Shown: in pieces, positions 1 to 5,742 of the stretch | Numbering within the stretch: position 1 is the first letter of the stretch | Layout of the letters: each line of letters starts with the position of its first letter | Assembly: GCA_026394915.1 (NCBI GenBank) | Contig: JAPLZS010000211.1 | Location: forward strand, 1 to 5,742 | DNA: 5,742 bases | Source: Candidatus Woesearchaeota archaeon | GTDB lineage: Archaea > Nanobdellota > Nanobdellia > Woesearchaeales > UBA12501 | Direction: 5' to 3' | The notes under the pieces: generated by a model | The model's input: only the letters and a program-made list of their open reading frames with translations | Database searches by the model: none | What the model was told of the DNA's origin: nothing | Program-made: the position numbers and the translations under genes

Positions 1-537
1 ATAGGCAACATATTGAACAATTTTATAGTCCTTGTGGCTCCTGCATGCATTGTTGTCGCGCTGAGGATAATCATTGAGTTCGCGTCACAAAGCGAATGGT
101 CATCAGAGGAAGATAAGATCATGGACCATATACGCGATCATCTGTCAGAGAAAGAGAAGATATGGGATATATTCATACTTATTGCAATATCCTTCACATT
201 CATAATACTCGTATTACGGCTTTTCTTTGTTGTAGACCAGTACATGGCATTATTGAATATCATTGACTGGATAATAATACTGATATTCTTCATAGACCTT
301 GTTGTGCTGTACAGACATTCAAGGAAGTTTGAGACATTCCTTAAAAAGAATTGGCCTGATGTAATTGCGATAATACCTTTAGGCATGGTATTCAGGCTGA
401 CAAAGGTTGTCAGATTTGTCAATATAATCAATTATCTTTCAGGAGCCCAGAAAGTAGAGAATATAAACAGGCCCATGAAGATTTTCTCAAATGATCCAAG
501 ATATGATAATGGCAGCAGAAAGCACAGGAAGAGATAA
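1..537 (+). CDS. Membrane protein with voltage-sensor-like four-helix bundle, 5' end outside window
   Basis: The frame is open to the left edge (ATA GGC AAC ATA precede a TTG at 13), so this is probably the C-terminal part of a longer gene; TTG at 13 is only a possible start. Numbering from that TTG (174 residues), hydrophobic segments lie at about 4-24, 50-74 (S1-like) and 83-100 (S2-like, with D95 after aromatic residues). A short S3-like stretch NWPDVIAIIPL (113-123, D116) follows, then an S4-like helix at 127-141 with R128, K131, R134 and N137 at three-residue spacing. This S2-S3-S4 pattern is typical of ion-channel voltage sensors. The RxxKxxRxxN series resembles the Hv1 proton-channel S4 (RxWRxxRxxN), but the Trp is absent and S1 has no central Asp. 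The protein ends about 33 residues after S4 in a basic tail (GSRKHRKR), leaving no room for a pore. It is likely an integral membrane protein of unknown function; ion transport is inference. It converges on porB with only 14 bases between the stop codons. Confidence 0.6.
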   Translation: MGNILNNFIVLVAPACIVVALRIIIEFASQSEWSSEEDKIMDHIRDHLSEKEKIWDIFILIAISFTFIILVLRLFFVVDQYMALLNIIDWIIILIFFIDLVVLYRHSRKFETFLKKNWPDVIAIIPLGMVFRLTKVVRFVNIINYLSGAQKVENINRPMKIFSNDPRYDNGSRKHRKR

Positions 538-551
538 AATCAAATATCCAG

Positions 552-2570
552 CTAGAATATCCTTATTTGCGCATCATCAAGCTTTACAAGCCTGTTCCAT
601 TCTGAATCGACATTTGCCTGCAGCTCTGCAATCTCCTCTTTTGTCAAATGTTTGAACCTTCCCTGAGGAGACAGGAATTCCTCTATTGGAGATGCTTTTG
701 AAGGCCTGTTGGTTATTCTCACAACACCATCCTCAATCTCGAACATAGGATACATGTTTGTCTTGAAAGCCAGCTTTGCTATCTCTATCGATAGGTTGCT
801 TGGTATGCCCCAGCCCGGAATGCATGGGACAAATACCTGGATGTATGACACGCTGTCTTTGGTCAGCGCTTTCTTGACTTTAGATATAAGATCATGAGGG
901 AATGCTGCATTCGCTGTAGCAACATAGCAGCCATGGCTGGCCATTATAAAAGGCATGTTCTTCCTGAACTCTGTCTTTCCATGAATCTTCTTTCCGAATG
1001 GAGTTGTTGTTGTCTCTGCATACTTCGGCGTTGCTCCGCTTCTCTGCACGCCAGTATTATGCACAACTATCCCATCAGCAACAAAATTATGCTCTTCTTC
1101 AACTCTTAAATCTAAAGTTGGTTCATCCTTGACAAACTTAATTGAGGTCACTTTCTCTGTGCTGAAATGCTCATTGTCAGCCAAGAAATCCCTTTGCTTT
1201 GTCTGGGAAGGGTATTTTGAGATGTCTGCTATTCTCTTTTTGCTGAAACAGATATATCCATAAGTAGAGTCTTCCAATAAGTTTCTATAGACGCAGAAAG
1301 TTCCTTTTTTCTTAGTTTGTTGATGTATCTTACCGACCTGATACCCTATTGTCTGCAATAATAACCTCAATGTCCTTAACAGATCGTAACTTGCGGAGAC
1401 ATACCTATTGCTATTGCCTATTTTATACCCATCTGATGACATTAACCCTGTTATAAAGGCCTCTTTCTCTGAATCAGTCAATGTAAATACCCAATCAGGA
1501 ATAATCTTATTCTTTGCGCCCCTCCCAAATCCAAGAGAATCAATAAATCTTGATAGATTAATTGAGTATATATAGATATAATTTTTGTCTTTCTGAATCA
1601 AATTTTGTTTGAATGATCTTTTGTATAGATATATCAATCGATTGCTTTCTTTTGTATTTTTAGGGAGCGCAAATCCTGTTTCTGCTTTCTGCGGCCTAAT
1701 CCACCCATCTCCCAGATACAATCCTAAGAACTCCATGAAGTCTTCAGAGCTCTTCTTTGGCAGAGTTAGATTATTTATCTTATTGACTTTATAGTCTCCT
1801 TTCTTTGATATTTTTATTGGCTTAAACTCAAAGCTTTTACCAGGTCTTGTCTTTTTAAGGACGACAACAACATCATTCTCCTTGATATGCCCTAATTCTT
1901 TCCATATAAAACAATGTGGTTTTCCCCTACCATCCCTCTTAAGGACTAAGAAAGGGTGATTTGAAGTCGCCTTTATTGTATGATGAAGAGTATTCAATTC
2001 AAAAACCCCCTTTATTCCATTATCAAATATTCCTGTGCACCTTTTCAATGCAAGATCTCCTGTCTTCTGGTCAAATGCATAAACTTCTTGCCCTAATTGG
2101 ATATCAGTTATTCTTTTCAGCCCATCTTTTGTCATTATAAGTGAATCGAGGCTTAAGCAATTCATGTAAGCTCCATTATCATAACAGACAAATGTGAATT
2201 TATGCCTTCTCTCTGCTGCTCCGCTCAGTGCCTGCAGACCTATATCAAACGTGCCGCCGTCTCCTGCAAATGCAAGAAGATTGATCTTATCTCTCTTGTT
2301 CTGCTGCACAAGAGCCTTGTCAACTCCTGATGCAACGCTTGCAGCTGTCTCAAAAGCAGCGTGGATCCATGGGATCCTCCATGCAGTCTGGGGATAAGGG
2401 GTTGAGAATACCTCTAAACAACCTGTTGCATTGGCAACTATTGTGTTCTTGCCAGATGCCTTCAGCACATGCCTTACTGCAAGTGACTGCGCACATCCTG
2501 CGCATGCGCGATGGCCAGATGCAAAATATTCCTCTGTTGAAAGATTATTTATTTTGTCCTTCATTGTCAA
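552..2570 (-). CDS. porB: Pyruvate (2-oxoacid):ferredoxin oxidoreductase beta subunit, intein-containing precursor
   Basis: TPP-binding catalytic subunit of the CoA-acetylating 2-oxoacid:ferredoxin oxidoreductase (pyruvate + CoA to acetyl-CoA + CO2 + reduced ferredoxin), cytoplasmic. The precursor is 672 residues: N-extein 1-137, intein 138-505, C-extein 506-672. The spliced protein would be 304 residues, normal for archaeal PorB. The N-extein has CxxC (C23, C26) and C51, which with C583 (PCIPGWG) make the usual four [4Fe-4S] ligands. The TPP/Mg motif starts at GDGG (103-106) and ends DNGAYMN (131-137), rejoining to TGVQRSG after splicing. The start is taken as TTG at 2570: GGAGG at 2585-2581 lies 10 bases upstream, versus 16 bases for the in-frame ATG at 2564. 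The TTG overlaps the porA stop by four bases (TTGA), implying translational coupling. It is the last gene of the operon. Pyruvate is the likeliest substrate, but a related 2-oxoacid cannot be excluded from sequence alone. Confidence 0.95.
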   Translation of the reverse strand: MTMKDKINNLSTEEYFASGHRACAGCAQSLAVRHVLKASGKNTIVANATGCLEVFSTPYPQTAWRIPWIHAAFETAASVASGVDKALVQQNKRDKINLLAFAGDGGTFDIGLQALSGAAERRHKFTFVCYDNGAYMNCLSLDSLIMTKDGLKRITDIQLGQEVYAFDQKTGDLALKRCTGIFDNGIKGVFELNTLHHTIKATSNHPFLVLKRDGRGKPHCFIWKELGHIKENDVVVVLKKTRPGKSFEFKPIKISKKGDYKVNKINNLTLPKKSSEDFMEFLGLYLGDGWIRPQKAETGFALPKNTKESNRLIYLYKRSFKQNLIQKDKNYIYIYSINLSRFIDSLGFGRGAKNKIIPDWVFTLTDSEKEAFITGLMSSDGYKIGNSNRYVSASYDLLRTLRLLLQTIGYQVGKIHQQTKKKGTFCVYRNLLEDSTYGYICFSKKRIADISKYPSQTKQRDFLADNEHFSTEKVTSIKFVKDEPTLDLRVEEEHNFVADGIVVHNTGVQRSGATPKYAETTTTPFGKKIHGKTEFRKNMPFIMASHGCYVATANAAFPHDLISKVKKALTKDSVSYIQVFVPCIPGWGIPSNLSIEIAKLAFKTNMYPMFEIEDGVVRITNRPSKASPIEEFLSPQGRFKHLTKEEIAELQANVDSEWNRLVKLDDAQIRIF
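1056..2159 (-). mobile_element. Intein with LAGLIDADG homing endonuclease inserted in PorB
   Basis: An in-frame 368-residue insertion splits the conserved PorB motif YMN|TG. Intein numbering: block A starts at C1 ([13 protein letters not shown]); block B is TSNH (T65, H68); the two LAGLIDADG helices are LGLYLGDG (145-152, acidic D151) and ITGLMSSDG (236-244, acidic D243); block F is [14 protein letters not shown] (351-364); block G ends VVHN with the penultimate H367 and terminal N368. The +1 extein residue is Thr. All residues needed for class 1 splicing are present and both endonuclease acidic residues are kept, so splicing and homing both look intact. Removing it restores an uninterrupted, normal-length PorB. 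The DNA is markedly more AT-rich than its host gene: bases 1561-1620 hold 12 G/C of 60 and 1801-1860 hold 18 of 60, against 33 of 60 at 2221-2280 in the extein. This fits acquisition by horizontal homing. Activity is inferred from motifs only. Confidence 0.96.
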
Positions 2571-3727
2571 AAAAGCCAGTCCTCCTTTGTGCCTTTTCCA
2601 AAGATCATATCCTTCAATGCCTTCTCAATATGCTGAGGAGTTATGTCCCTTCCTCCAAGGCCGGTTATGAATCCGCTGATCGTTCCTACTTCTGATTTTC
2701 CATCGCATAAAGCCGACCTTGTATCAGAATAGAGCGCACCTTCATATCCTGTTGAGATGTCCCTGTCTATGACTGCGATGCCTTTAAGGCCTTTTGCTGC
2801 TTTTGAAATAGCTTCTGATGGAAAAGGCCTGTAAGTCTTTACCTTTATCATGCCTGCCTTTATGCCTTCTTTTCTCAGATTGTCTATCACAACCCTTGCT
2901 GTGCTGCACAGTGTGCCCATCCCAATCAAAGCATAATCAGCATCATTCATTCTGTATAGTTCAATCAGGCCATCTCCGTATCCTCTCTTGAATTTTCCCC
3001 TGAACTCTGAATTCACTTTCTTTATTATATCTATAGATTCCTTCATTGCATCATGCTGCATCTTCTTGAAATGCATGTATGTGTCAGGATATGAAACAGG
3101 CCCCTGTGTAATCGGTTTTTTTGGATCAAGGAAAGCGTGGATTGGATTGTACTTTGGCAGGAAGCTGTTCACTTTTGACTGCTTCGCAATCTCAACAGGC
3201 TCCCACACATGGCTTAGAGTAAATCCGTCAAGGCAGACCATCACCGGAAGAAGCACATTCTTGTTCTCTGCAATCTTATAAGCCTGTATGATTGTGTCAA
3301 ATGCCTCCTGAGAAGATTCGACATAGAGCTGTATCCAGCCAGAGTCTCTTTCAGAGATAGAATCCTGATGGTCATTCCATATGTTTATCGGAGCAGACAA
3401 TGCCCTGTTTGCGACTGCCATAACAATAGGAAGCCTCATCCCTGATGCGACAAAAAGCATCTCATGCATCAATGCAAGGCCCTGTGAAGCTGTTGCAGTA
3501 AAGGTTCTTACTCCTGTTCCCTGCGCACCTATGCATGCAGACATTGAAGAATGCTCTGATTCGGTGTCAATTATTTCTGCATCAAAATCGCCATTGCTGA
3601 CAAAATCTGCAATATGCTCTACAATATGGGTCTGGGGAGTAATAGGATAAGTAGCTATGACTGAAGGACTGCAGAGCTTGACTGCCTCTGCAACTGCCTG
3701 ACTTGCTTCAATTACTTGTTTTGCCAT
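2567..3727 (-). CDS. porA: Pyruvate (2-oxoacid):ferredoxin oxidoreductase alpha subunit
   Basis: Alpha subunit, 386 residues, full length for archaeal PorA. The N-terminal pyrimidine-binding domain carries YPITPQT (27-33), whose TP pair contacts substrate in pyruvate:ferredoxin oxidoreductases, ESEHS (56-60) with the Glu expected to activate the TPP aminopyrimidine ring, TATASQGL (77-84), NR (107-108) and [15 protein letters not shown] (117-131). The second domain, about 260-350, includes [15 protein letters not shown] and VKTYRPFP and is the transketolase C-terminal-like domain that helps bind CoA in this family. It works with PorB, since each TPP sits at the alpha/beta interface. ATG at 3727 has a GGAG 12 bases upstream (3743-3740). 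It lies 38 bases after porD, and its stop overlaps the porB start. No broken motifs are seen. The sequence fits PorA best; VorA/KorA-type paralogues are the alternative. Confidence 0.95.
   Translation of the reverse strand: MAKQVIEASQAVAEAVKLCSPSVIATYPITPQTHIVEHIADFVSNGDFDAEIIDTESEHSSMSACIGAQGTGVRTFTATASQGLALMHEMLFVASGMRLPIVMAVANRALSAPINIWNDHQDSISERDSGWIQLYVESSQEAFDTIIQAYKIAENKNVLLPVMVCLDGFTLSHVWEPVEIAKQSKVNSFLPKYNPIHAFLDPKKPITQGPVSYPDTYMHFKKMQHDAMKESIDIIKKVNSEFRGKFKRGYGDGLIELYRMNDADYALIGMGTLCSTARVVIDNLRKEGIKAGMIKVKTYRPFPSEAISKAAKGLKGIAVIDRDISTGYEGALYSDTRSALCDGKSEVGTISGFITGLGGRDITPQHIEKALKDMIFGKGTKEDWLF
2581..2585 (-). promoter_or_regulatory. Ribosome-binding site for porB, supports TTG start
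   Basis: AAAGGAGG on the - strand, within the last codons of porA, is the strongest Shine-Dalgarno match in the operon. GGAGG ends 10 bases before TTG (2570-2568) and 16 bases before ATG (2564-2562), favouring initiation at the TTG that overlaps the porA TGA. Confidence 0.6.
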
Positions 3728-3765
3728 TCTTTATCAGTTCTCCGTTTATTTCTACTCTTTCTACT

Positions 3766-4068
3766 TTATTTCTCCTCTTTCTTCATAACAATGCATTTAA
3801 CAGGGCATTCCTGTGCACATATCCCGCAGCCCTTGCAATAATCAAGGTCTGCGACAAACTCCTCGCTGATTGCATTGTCAGGGCAGAACATCCAGCAGAA
3901 TCCGCACTTTATGCACTTGCTTGGGTCTCTTACTGGCCTGAACTCCCTCCAGCTGCCTGTCTTGTTAGCCATTGATGAACCTGGCTTTGTTATGATTGCA
4001 CCTACTGTGATCTCAGGATTATTTCCATTGCCTTTCCTTACTTTTTTTGTTTTTTTTTTTCTTGGCAT
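3766..4068 (-). CDS. porD: Pyruvate (2-oxoacid):ferredoxin oxidoreductase delta subunit, 2x[4Fe-4S] ferredoxin-like
   Basis: Electron-transfer subunit that relays electrons from the PorB cluster to soluble ferredoxin. From ATG at 4068 the protein is 100 residues. A lysine-rich tail (MPRKKKTKKVRK) is followed by the PorD hallmark ITVGAII...PGSS...KTGSWR (20-41). Two ferredoxin motifs follow: C52, C55, C58, C62 and C78, C81, C84, C88, each CxxCxxCxxxCP, with an extra C92. The frame stays open to an earlier ATG at 4089 (seven more residues, MRRAVVK). The start at 4068 is preferred because GAGGAG (4087-4082) sits 13 bases upstream, close to the spacing in porA (12) and porB (10), while 4089 has no such site. 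In addition, an out-of-frame PorG C-terminus ends TAA-A-ATG exactly here, so the MRRAVVK codons look like former porG sequence. An 11-A homopolymer encodes part of the basic tail. Confidence 0.93.
   Translation of the reverse strand: MPRKKKTKKVRKGNGNNPEITVGAIITKPGSSMANKTGSWREFRPVRDPSKCIKCGFCWMFCPDNAISEEFVADLDYCKGCGICAQECPVKCIVMKKEEK
4050..4060 (-). repeat. Eleven-base A homopolymer in porD
   Basis: On the - strand, eleven A residues run through the codons AGA AAA AAA AAA ACA near the porD start, and a second run of seven A follows after one C. It encodes the lysine-rich tail before the conserved PorD fold. Such runs are prone to replication, transcription or sequencing slippage; here the written frame is intact. 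Confidence 0.85.
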
Positions 4069-4069
4069 T

Positions 4070-4117
4070 TTAACCACAGCTCTCCTCATAGACTTTCTTT
4101 ATCGCGCTCTTGTTAAC
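4070..4117 (-). pseudogene. Out-of-frame remnant of the PorG C-terminus
   Basis: Read one frame away from porG, codons from GTT at 4117 give VNKSAIKKVYEESCG and a TAA at 4072-4070. This resembles the normal PorG ending, in which a helix of the form KN-x-x-AIKxxYEE closes the protein. The in-frame PorG body stops matching the family at SLKSMQ (codon CAG at 4119-4117), so about 14 residues that normally join the two parts, plus one base of phase, appear to be missing. The TAA is followed by one base and then the preferred porD ATG at 4068, a natural operon junction. The family comparison is from memory of PorG sequences, not an alignment. A sequencing or assembly error would give the same picture. 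Confidence 0.6.
4082..4087 (-). promoter_or_regulatory. Ribosome-binding site for porD
   Basis: GAGGAG on the - strand lies 13 bases before the ATG at 4068. It falls inside the MRRAVVK codons of the longer porD frame, so it can serve only the shorter start. The spacing is long but close to that of GGAG before porA (12 bases) and GGAGG before porB (10 bases to the TTG). Confidence 0.5.
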
Positions 4118-4575
4118 TGCATTGACTTGAGGCTGACTGCTTTTGTTATTGCTGACAATGCTCCAAGAAGAGGCGTGTTCACAATAGGCCTCTTGAAAAT
4201 CTCCATTGCAACAGCTGTTGCATCAACTGTATAGACCTTGAACTTTTTATCGAGATTGAGATCTTTTGGCTTCTTTGACGTGTTGATTATGATTGTTCCG
4301 CCATCTTTAAGGCCTTTTGTGACATCAACTGCATTTATAAGAGTTGGATCAAGCACAATAACAATGTCTGGCGCATAGATCTGAGATCTCAGCCTTATGG
4401 GCTCTTTGTCAATCCTCACAAATGCCTCAACAGGGGCCCCTCTTCTCTCAACTCCGAAATTAGGGAATGTCTGGCAGTTCTTCCTGTCATGCAGAGCAGC
4501 TATTGCTATTATCTGACCAGTTGTCACAGCTCCCTGGCCTCCTCTTCCCCAGATCTTGATTTCTATCATATTCAT
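4099..4575 (-). CDS. porG: Pyruvate (2-oxoacid):ferredoxin oxidoreductase gamma subunit, C-terminus apparently truncated by frameshift
   Basis: Gamma subunit and first gene of the operon, 158 residues where archaeal PorG is usually about 175-185. Family signatures are clear: WGRGGQGAVTTGQ (9-21), FGVERRGAPVEAFVRI (40-55), IYAPDIVIVLDPTLI (66-80), DGGTIIINTS (91-100), VDATAVAMEI (118-127) and PIVNTPLLGAL (130-140). After AVSLKSMQ (146-153) the frame gives only LTRAR and stops. The expected amphipathic C-terminal helices are missing, yet the neighbouring frame immediately after encodes a plausible PorG end (separate entry), which points to a small out-of-frame deletion. The remaining body covers all conserved motifs, so function may survive. 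The start is ATG at 4575 or the in-frame ATG at 4569 (MIEIKIWG, nearer the usual family start). Neither has a clear ribosome-binding site. A TATA-like box lies about 58 bases upstream. Confidence 0.92.
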   Translation of the reverse strand: MNMIEIKIWGRGGQGAVTTGQIIAIAALHDRKNCQTFPNFGVERRGAPVEAFVRIDKEPIRLRSQIYAPDIVIVLDPTLINAVDVTKGLKDGGTIIINTSKKPKDLNLDKKFKVYTVDATAVAMEIFKRPIVNTPLLGALSAITKAVSLKSMQLTRAR

Positions 4576-4629
4576 GGCCCGTATTTGCTCTTTATTTGCT
4601 TATTTTTGATATATAGTGATATAAAAGAG

Positions 4630-4637
4630 TATATAAA
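4630..4637 (-). promoter_or_regulatory. Probable archaeal TATA box for the por operon
   Basis: TTTATATA on the - strand matches the archaeal TATA consensus and is centred about 58 bases before the porG ATG at 4575. A start site about 26 bases downstream would fall near 4607 and leave a leader of roughly 30 bases. A second AT-rich candidate, CACTATATATC, lies about 20 bases closer to the gene, so the exact box is uncertain. Confidence 0.5.
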
Positions 4638-4697
4638 TCCTGTGCTACTTTTATCCTATGGTTTACACATATTTATATTGATTCCCTTGTAGTAAAA

Positions 4698-4704
4698 TAT
4701 ATAA
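4698..4704 (+). promoter_or_regulatory. Probable archaeal TATA box for the nucleotidyltransferase-phosphatase gene
   Basis: TATATAA, inside AAAATATATAAG, is centred 30 bases before the ATG at 4731. A start site about 26 bases downstream would fall near 4726, so the transcript would be nearly leaderless, which agrees with the lack of a Shine-Dalgarno sequence before this ATG. It is divergent from the por promoter. The 155-base gap holds nothing else I can support. Confidence 0.5.
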
Positions 4705-4730
4705 GACAAAGGATTAAAATAACGATTAAA

Positions 4731-5742
4731 ATGCTAAAAGTCGATTCAGTCAATGTTTACAAGTCAGTCAAGATACTCAGCTTTGAGGATTCTATAAAGA
4801 AGATAAAAGAATTAAAAGCAAAAGGAAAGAAAGTAGGATTGTGCCATGGCGGATTTGACATGCTCCATCCTGGCCATGTAAAGCACTTTGAATCTGCAAA
4901 AAAGCTCTGCGATGTGCTGTTTGTCTCCGTCACCTCTGACAGGTTTGTCGAGTCAAGGAAAGGCTCAGGAAGGCCTGTTTTCCCTGATAGGCTGAGGGCA
5001 TACATGGCAGCAAGCATTGAGTTTGTCGATTATGTTGTTGTAACTGACTTTGCAAAGGCAATGGAGATACTTAAATCCCTCAAGCCGTCATACTACATAA
5101 AAGGCCCTGACTTTATAAAGAAGACAACGCCCGGAATAACCGCAGAAAGAGAAGCAATAAAAGAAGCTGGCGGAGAGATGAGATACACAGATGATCCAAA
5201 GCTCAGCACAACAGAGATAATAGATTACATAAAGAACAAGATGGACACAGAGAACATCCTTGTGATAATAGACAGGGACGGCACCATCATAAGGAATGAT
5301 GATTACCTCGGAAAGAACAAGTACTGGAAAGAGGAGATTGAGTTCAATGAGGATGTTGTCAGCTTCATCATATACCTGCAGACAAAATACAGGACAACAA
5401 AGATTGTGGTGAGCAATCAGTCAGGCATTGCAAGGAAATTCTTTGACTGCAAAAAGGTTGATGAGATAAACAGCCATATAGATGCAGAGCTGTCAAAGAA
5501 AAGCATAAAAATCGATGGATGGCAGTACTGCCCTGATGTTGACTCCAAGTTTGCAGAGAAGCAGAAGTGCAATGGCATATGCTTTGACAACAAGCATGTC
5601 AGGGAAAAGACAAAGAGAAAGCCAGACACTGCGATGGTGCTTGACGCACTCAAGGATCTTAAGAAAGATCTGAACGAGTTCACAAAGATTATTGTAATTG
5701 GCAATGGCAAGGATGATAAGGGCCTTGCAGACAATCTGAAGG
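4731..5742 (+). CDS. Bifunctional HldE/HldC-like nucleotidyltransferase fused to GmhB/HisB-type HAD phosphatase, 3' end outside window
   Basis: 337 codons are present and the frame is open at the right edge. Residues about 16-170 form a cytidylyltransferase-like Rossmann domain of the HldE C-terminal type: HGGFDMLHPGH (39-49, with the nucleotide-binding HxGH at 46-49), VSVTSDRFV, a GRPVF loop, YYIKGPDF (121-128) and LSTTEII (158-164). Residues about 176 onward form a HAD phosphatase of the DxD subfamily that includes GmhB and HisB-N: DRDGT (181-185, nucleophile D181 and acid/base D183), SNQSGIAR (228-235, motif II Ser), RKP (296-298, motif III Lys) and IGNGKDD (323-329, motif IV). In bacteria GmhB removes the 7-phosphate of heptose 1,7-bisphosphate and HldE/HldC then adds a nucleotide to the 1-phosphate, so the fusion joins consecutive steps of nucleotide-sugar synthesis. 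The heptose substrate is inference. The Cys/His zinc loop is altered (C267, C280, C284, CPD instead of CPH). ATG at 4731 is chosen because a TATA box is suitably placed. Confidence 0.88.
   Translation, partial: MLKVDSVNVYKSVKILSFEDSIKKIKELKAKGKKVGLCHGGFDMLHPGHVKHFESAKKLCDVLFVSVTSDRFVESRKGSGRPVFPDRLRAYMAASIEFVDYVVVTDFAKAMEILKSLKPSYYIKGPDFIKKTTPGITAEREAIKEAGGEMRYTDDPKLSTTEIIDYIKNKMDTENILVIIDRDGTIIRNDDYLGKNKYWKEEIEFNEDVVSFIIYLQTKYRTTKIVVSNQSGIARKFFDCKKVDEINSHIDAELSKKSIKIDGWQYCPDVDSKFAEKQKCNGICFDNKHVREKTKRKPDTAMVLDALKDLKKDLNEFTKIIVIGNGKDDKGLADNLK

Noticed and set aside
138..431. 97-codon open frame on the - strand opposite the membrane protein gene
   Set aside because: Antisense shadow with no recognisable family motif and no ribosome-binding site; the + strand frame has clear transmembrane and S4 patterns.
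538..551. Shared terminator between the convergent genes
   Set aside because: Only 14 bases, with no hairpin and only a weak T-rich stretch; not enough to call a terminator on either strand.
2330..2695. 121-codon + strand frame across the porA/porB junction
   Set aside because: Lies opposite two well-supported conserved genes and its translation shows no domain.
3748..3765. Two tandem copies of AGTAGAAA (period 9, - strand) in the porD-porA gap
   Set aside because: Only two short purine-rich copies in an AT-rich spacer; compatible with chance and not tied to any known regulatory element.
4643..4700. Apparent repeat between CTACTTTTAT and GTAGTAAAAT in the divergent promoter region, considered as an operator
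   Set aside because: The two parts are mirror-like rather than true inverted repeats, so they would not form a dyad or hairpin.

Overview
The window looks like an archaeal chromosome fragment. The grounds are a four-gene 2-oxoacid (pyruvate):ferredoxin oxidoreductase operon in the classical archaeal order gamma-delta-alpha-beta, TATA-like promoter boxes in the one sizeable intergenic gap, and very compact gene spacing. The family mix resembles uncultivated small-genome (DPANN-type) archaea, but that placement is an inference. Genes here sample at roughly 45-55% GC, and the intergenic region and the intein are much more AT-rich.

Layout: (1) positions 1-537, + strand, the 3' part of a gene for a small membrane protein with a voltage-sensor-like bundle whose S4 carries RxxKxxRxxN and which has no pore domain after it. 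(2) 552-4575, - strand, the por operon read right to left: porG (gamma), porD (delta, two [4Fe-4S] clusters), porA (alpha) and porB (beta). porB is interrupted by a full-length 368-residue LAGLIDADG intein (1056-2159), placed exactly after the thiamine-pyrophosphate motif, between YMN and TG. (3) 4576-4730, a divergent promoter region with TATA-like boxes on both strands. (4) 4731-5742, + strand, the 5' part of a gene fusing an HldE/HldC-type nucleotidyltransferase to a HAD phosphatase of the GmhB/HisB-N type, likely for nucleotide-activated sugar (heptose-like) synthesis. It runs off the right edge.

How the genes work together: the four Por subunits would assemble into the complex that oxidatively decarboxylates pyruvate to acetyl-CoA and passes electrons to ferredoxin. 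PorB can supply its TPP-binding half-site only after protein splicing, so central carbon metabolism in this organism depends on the intein excising itself.

Three points deserve most attention. The first is the PorB intein and its insertion site. The second is an apparent deletion/frameshift at the end of porG: the annotated frame stops early, but the neighbouring frame spells a normal-looking PorG C-terminus ending one base before a better porD start. The third is the nucleotidyltransferase-phosphatase fusion with an altered metal-binding loop.
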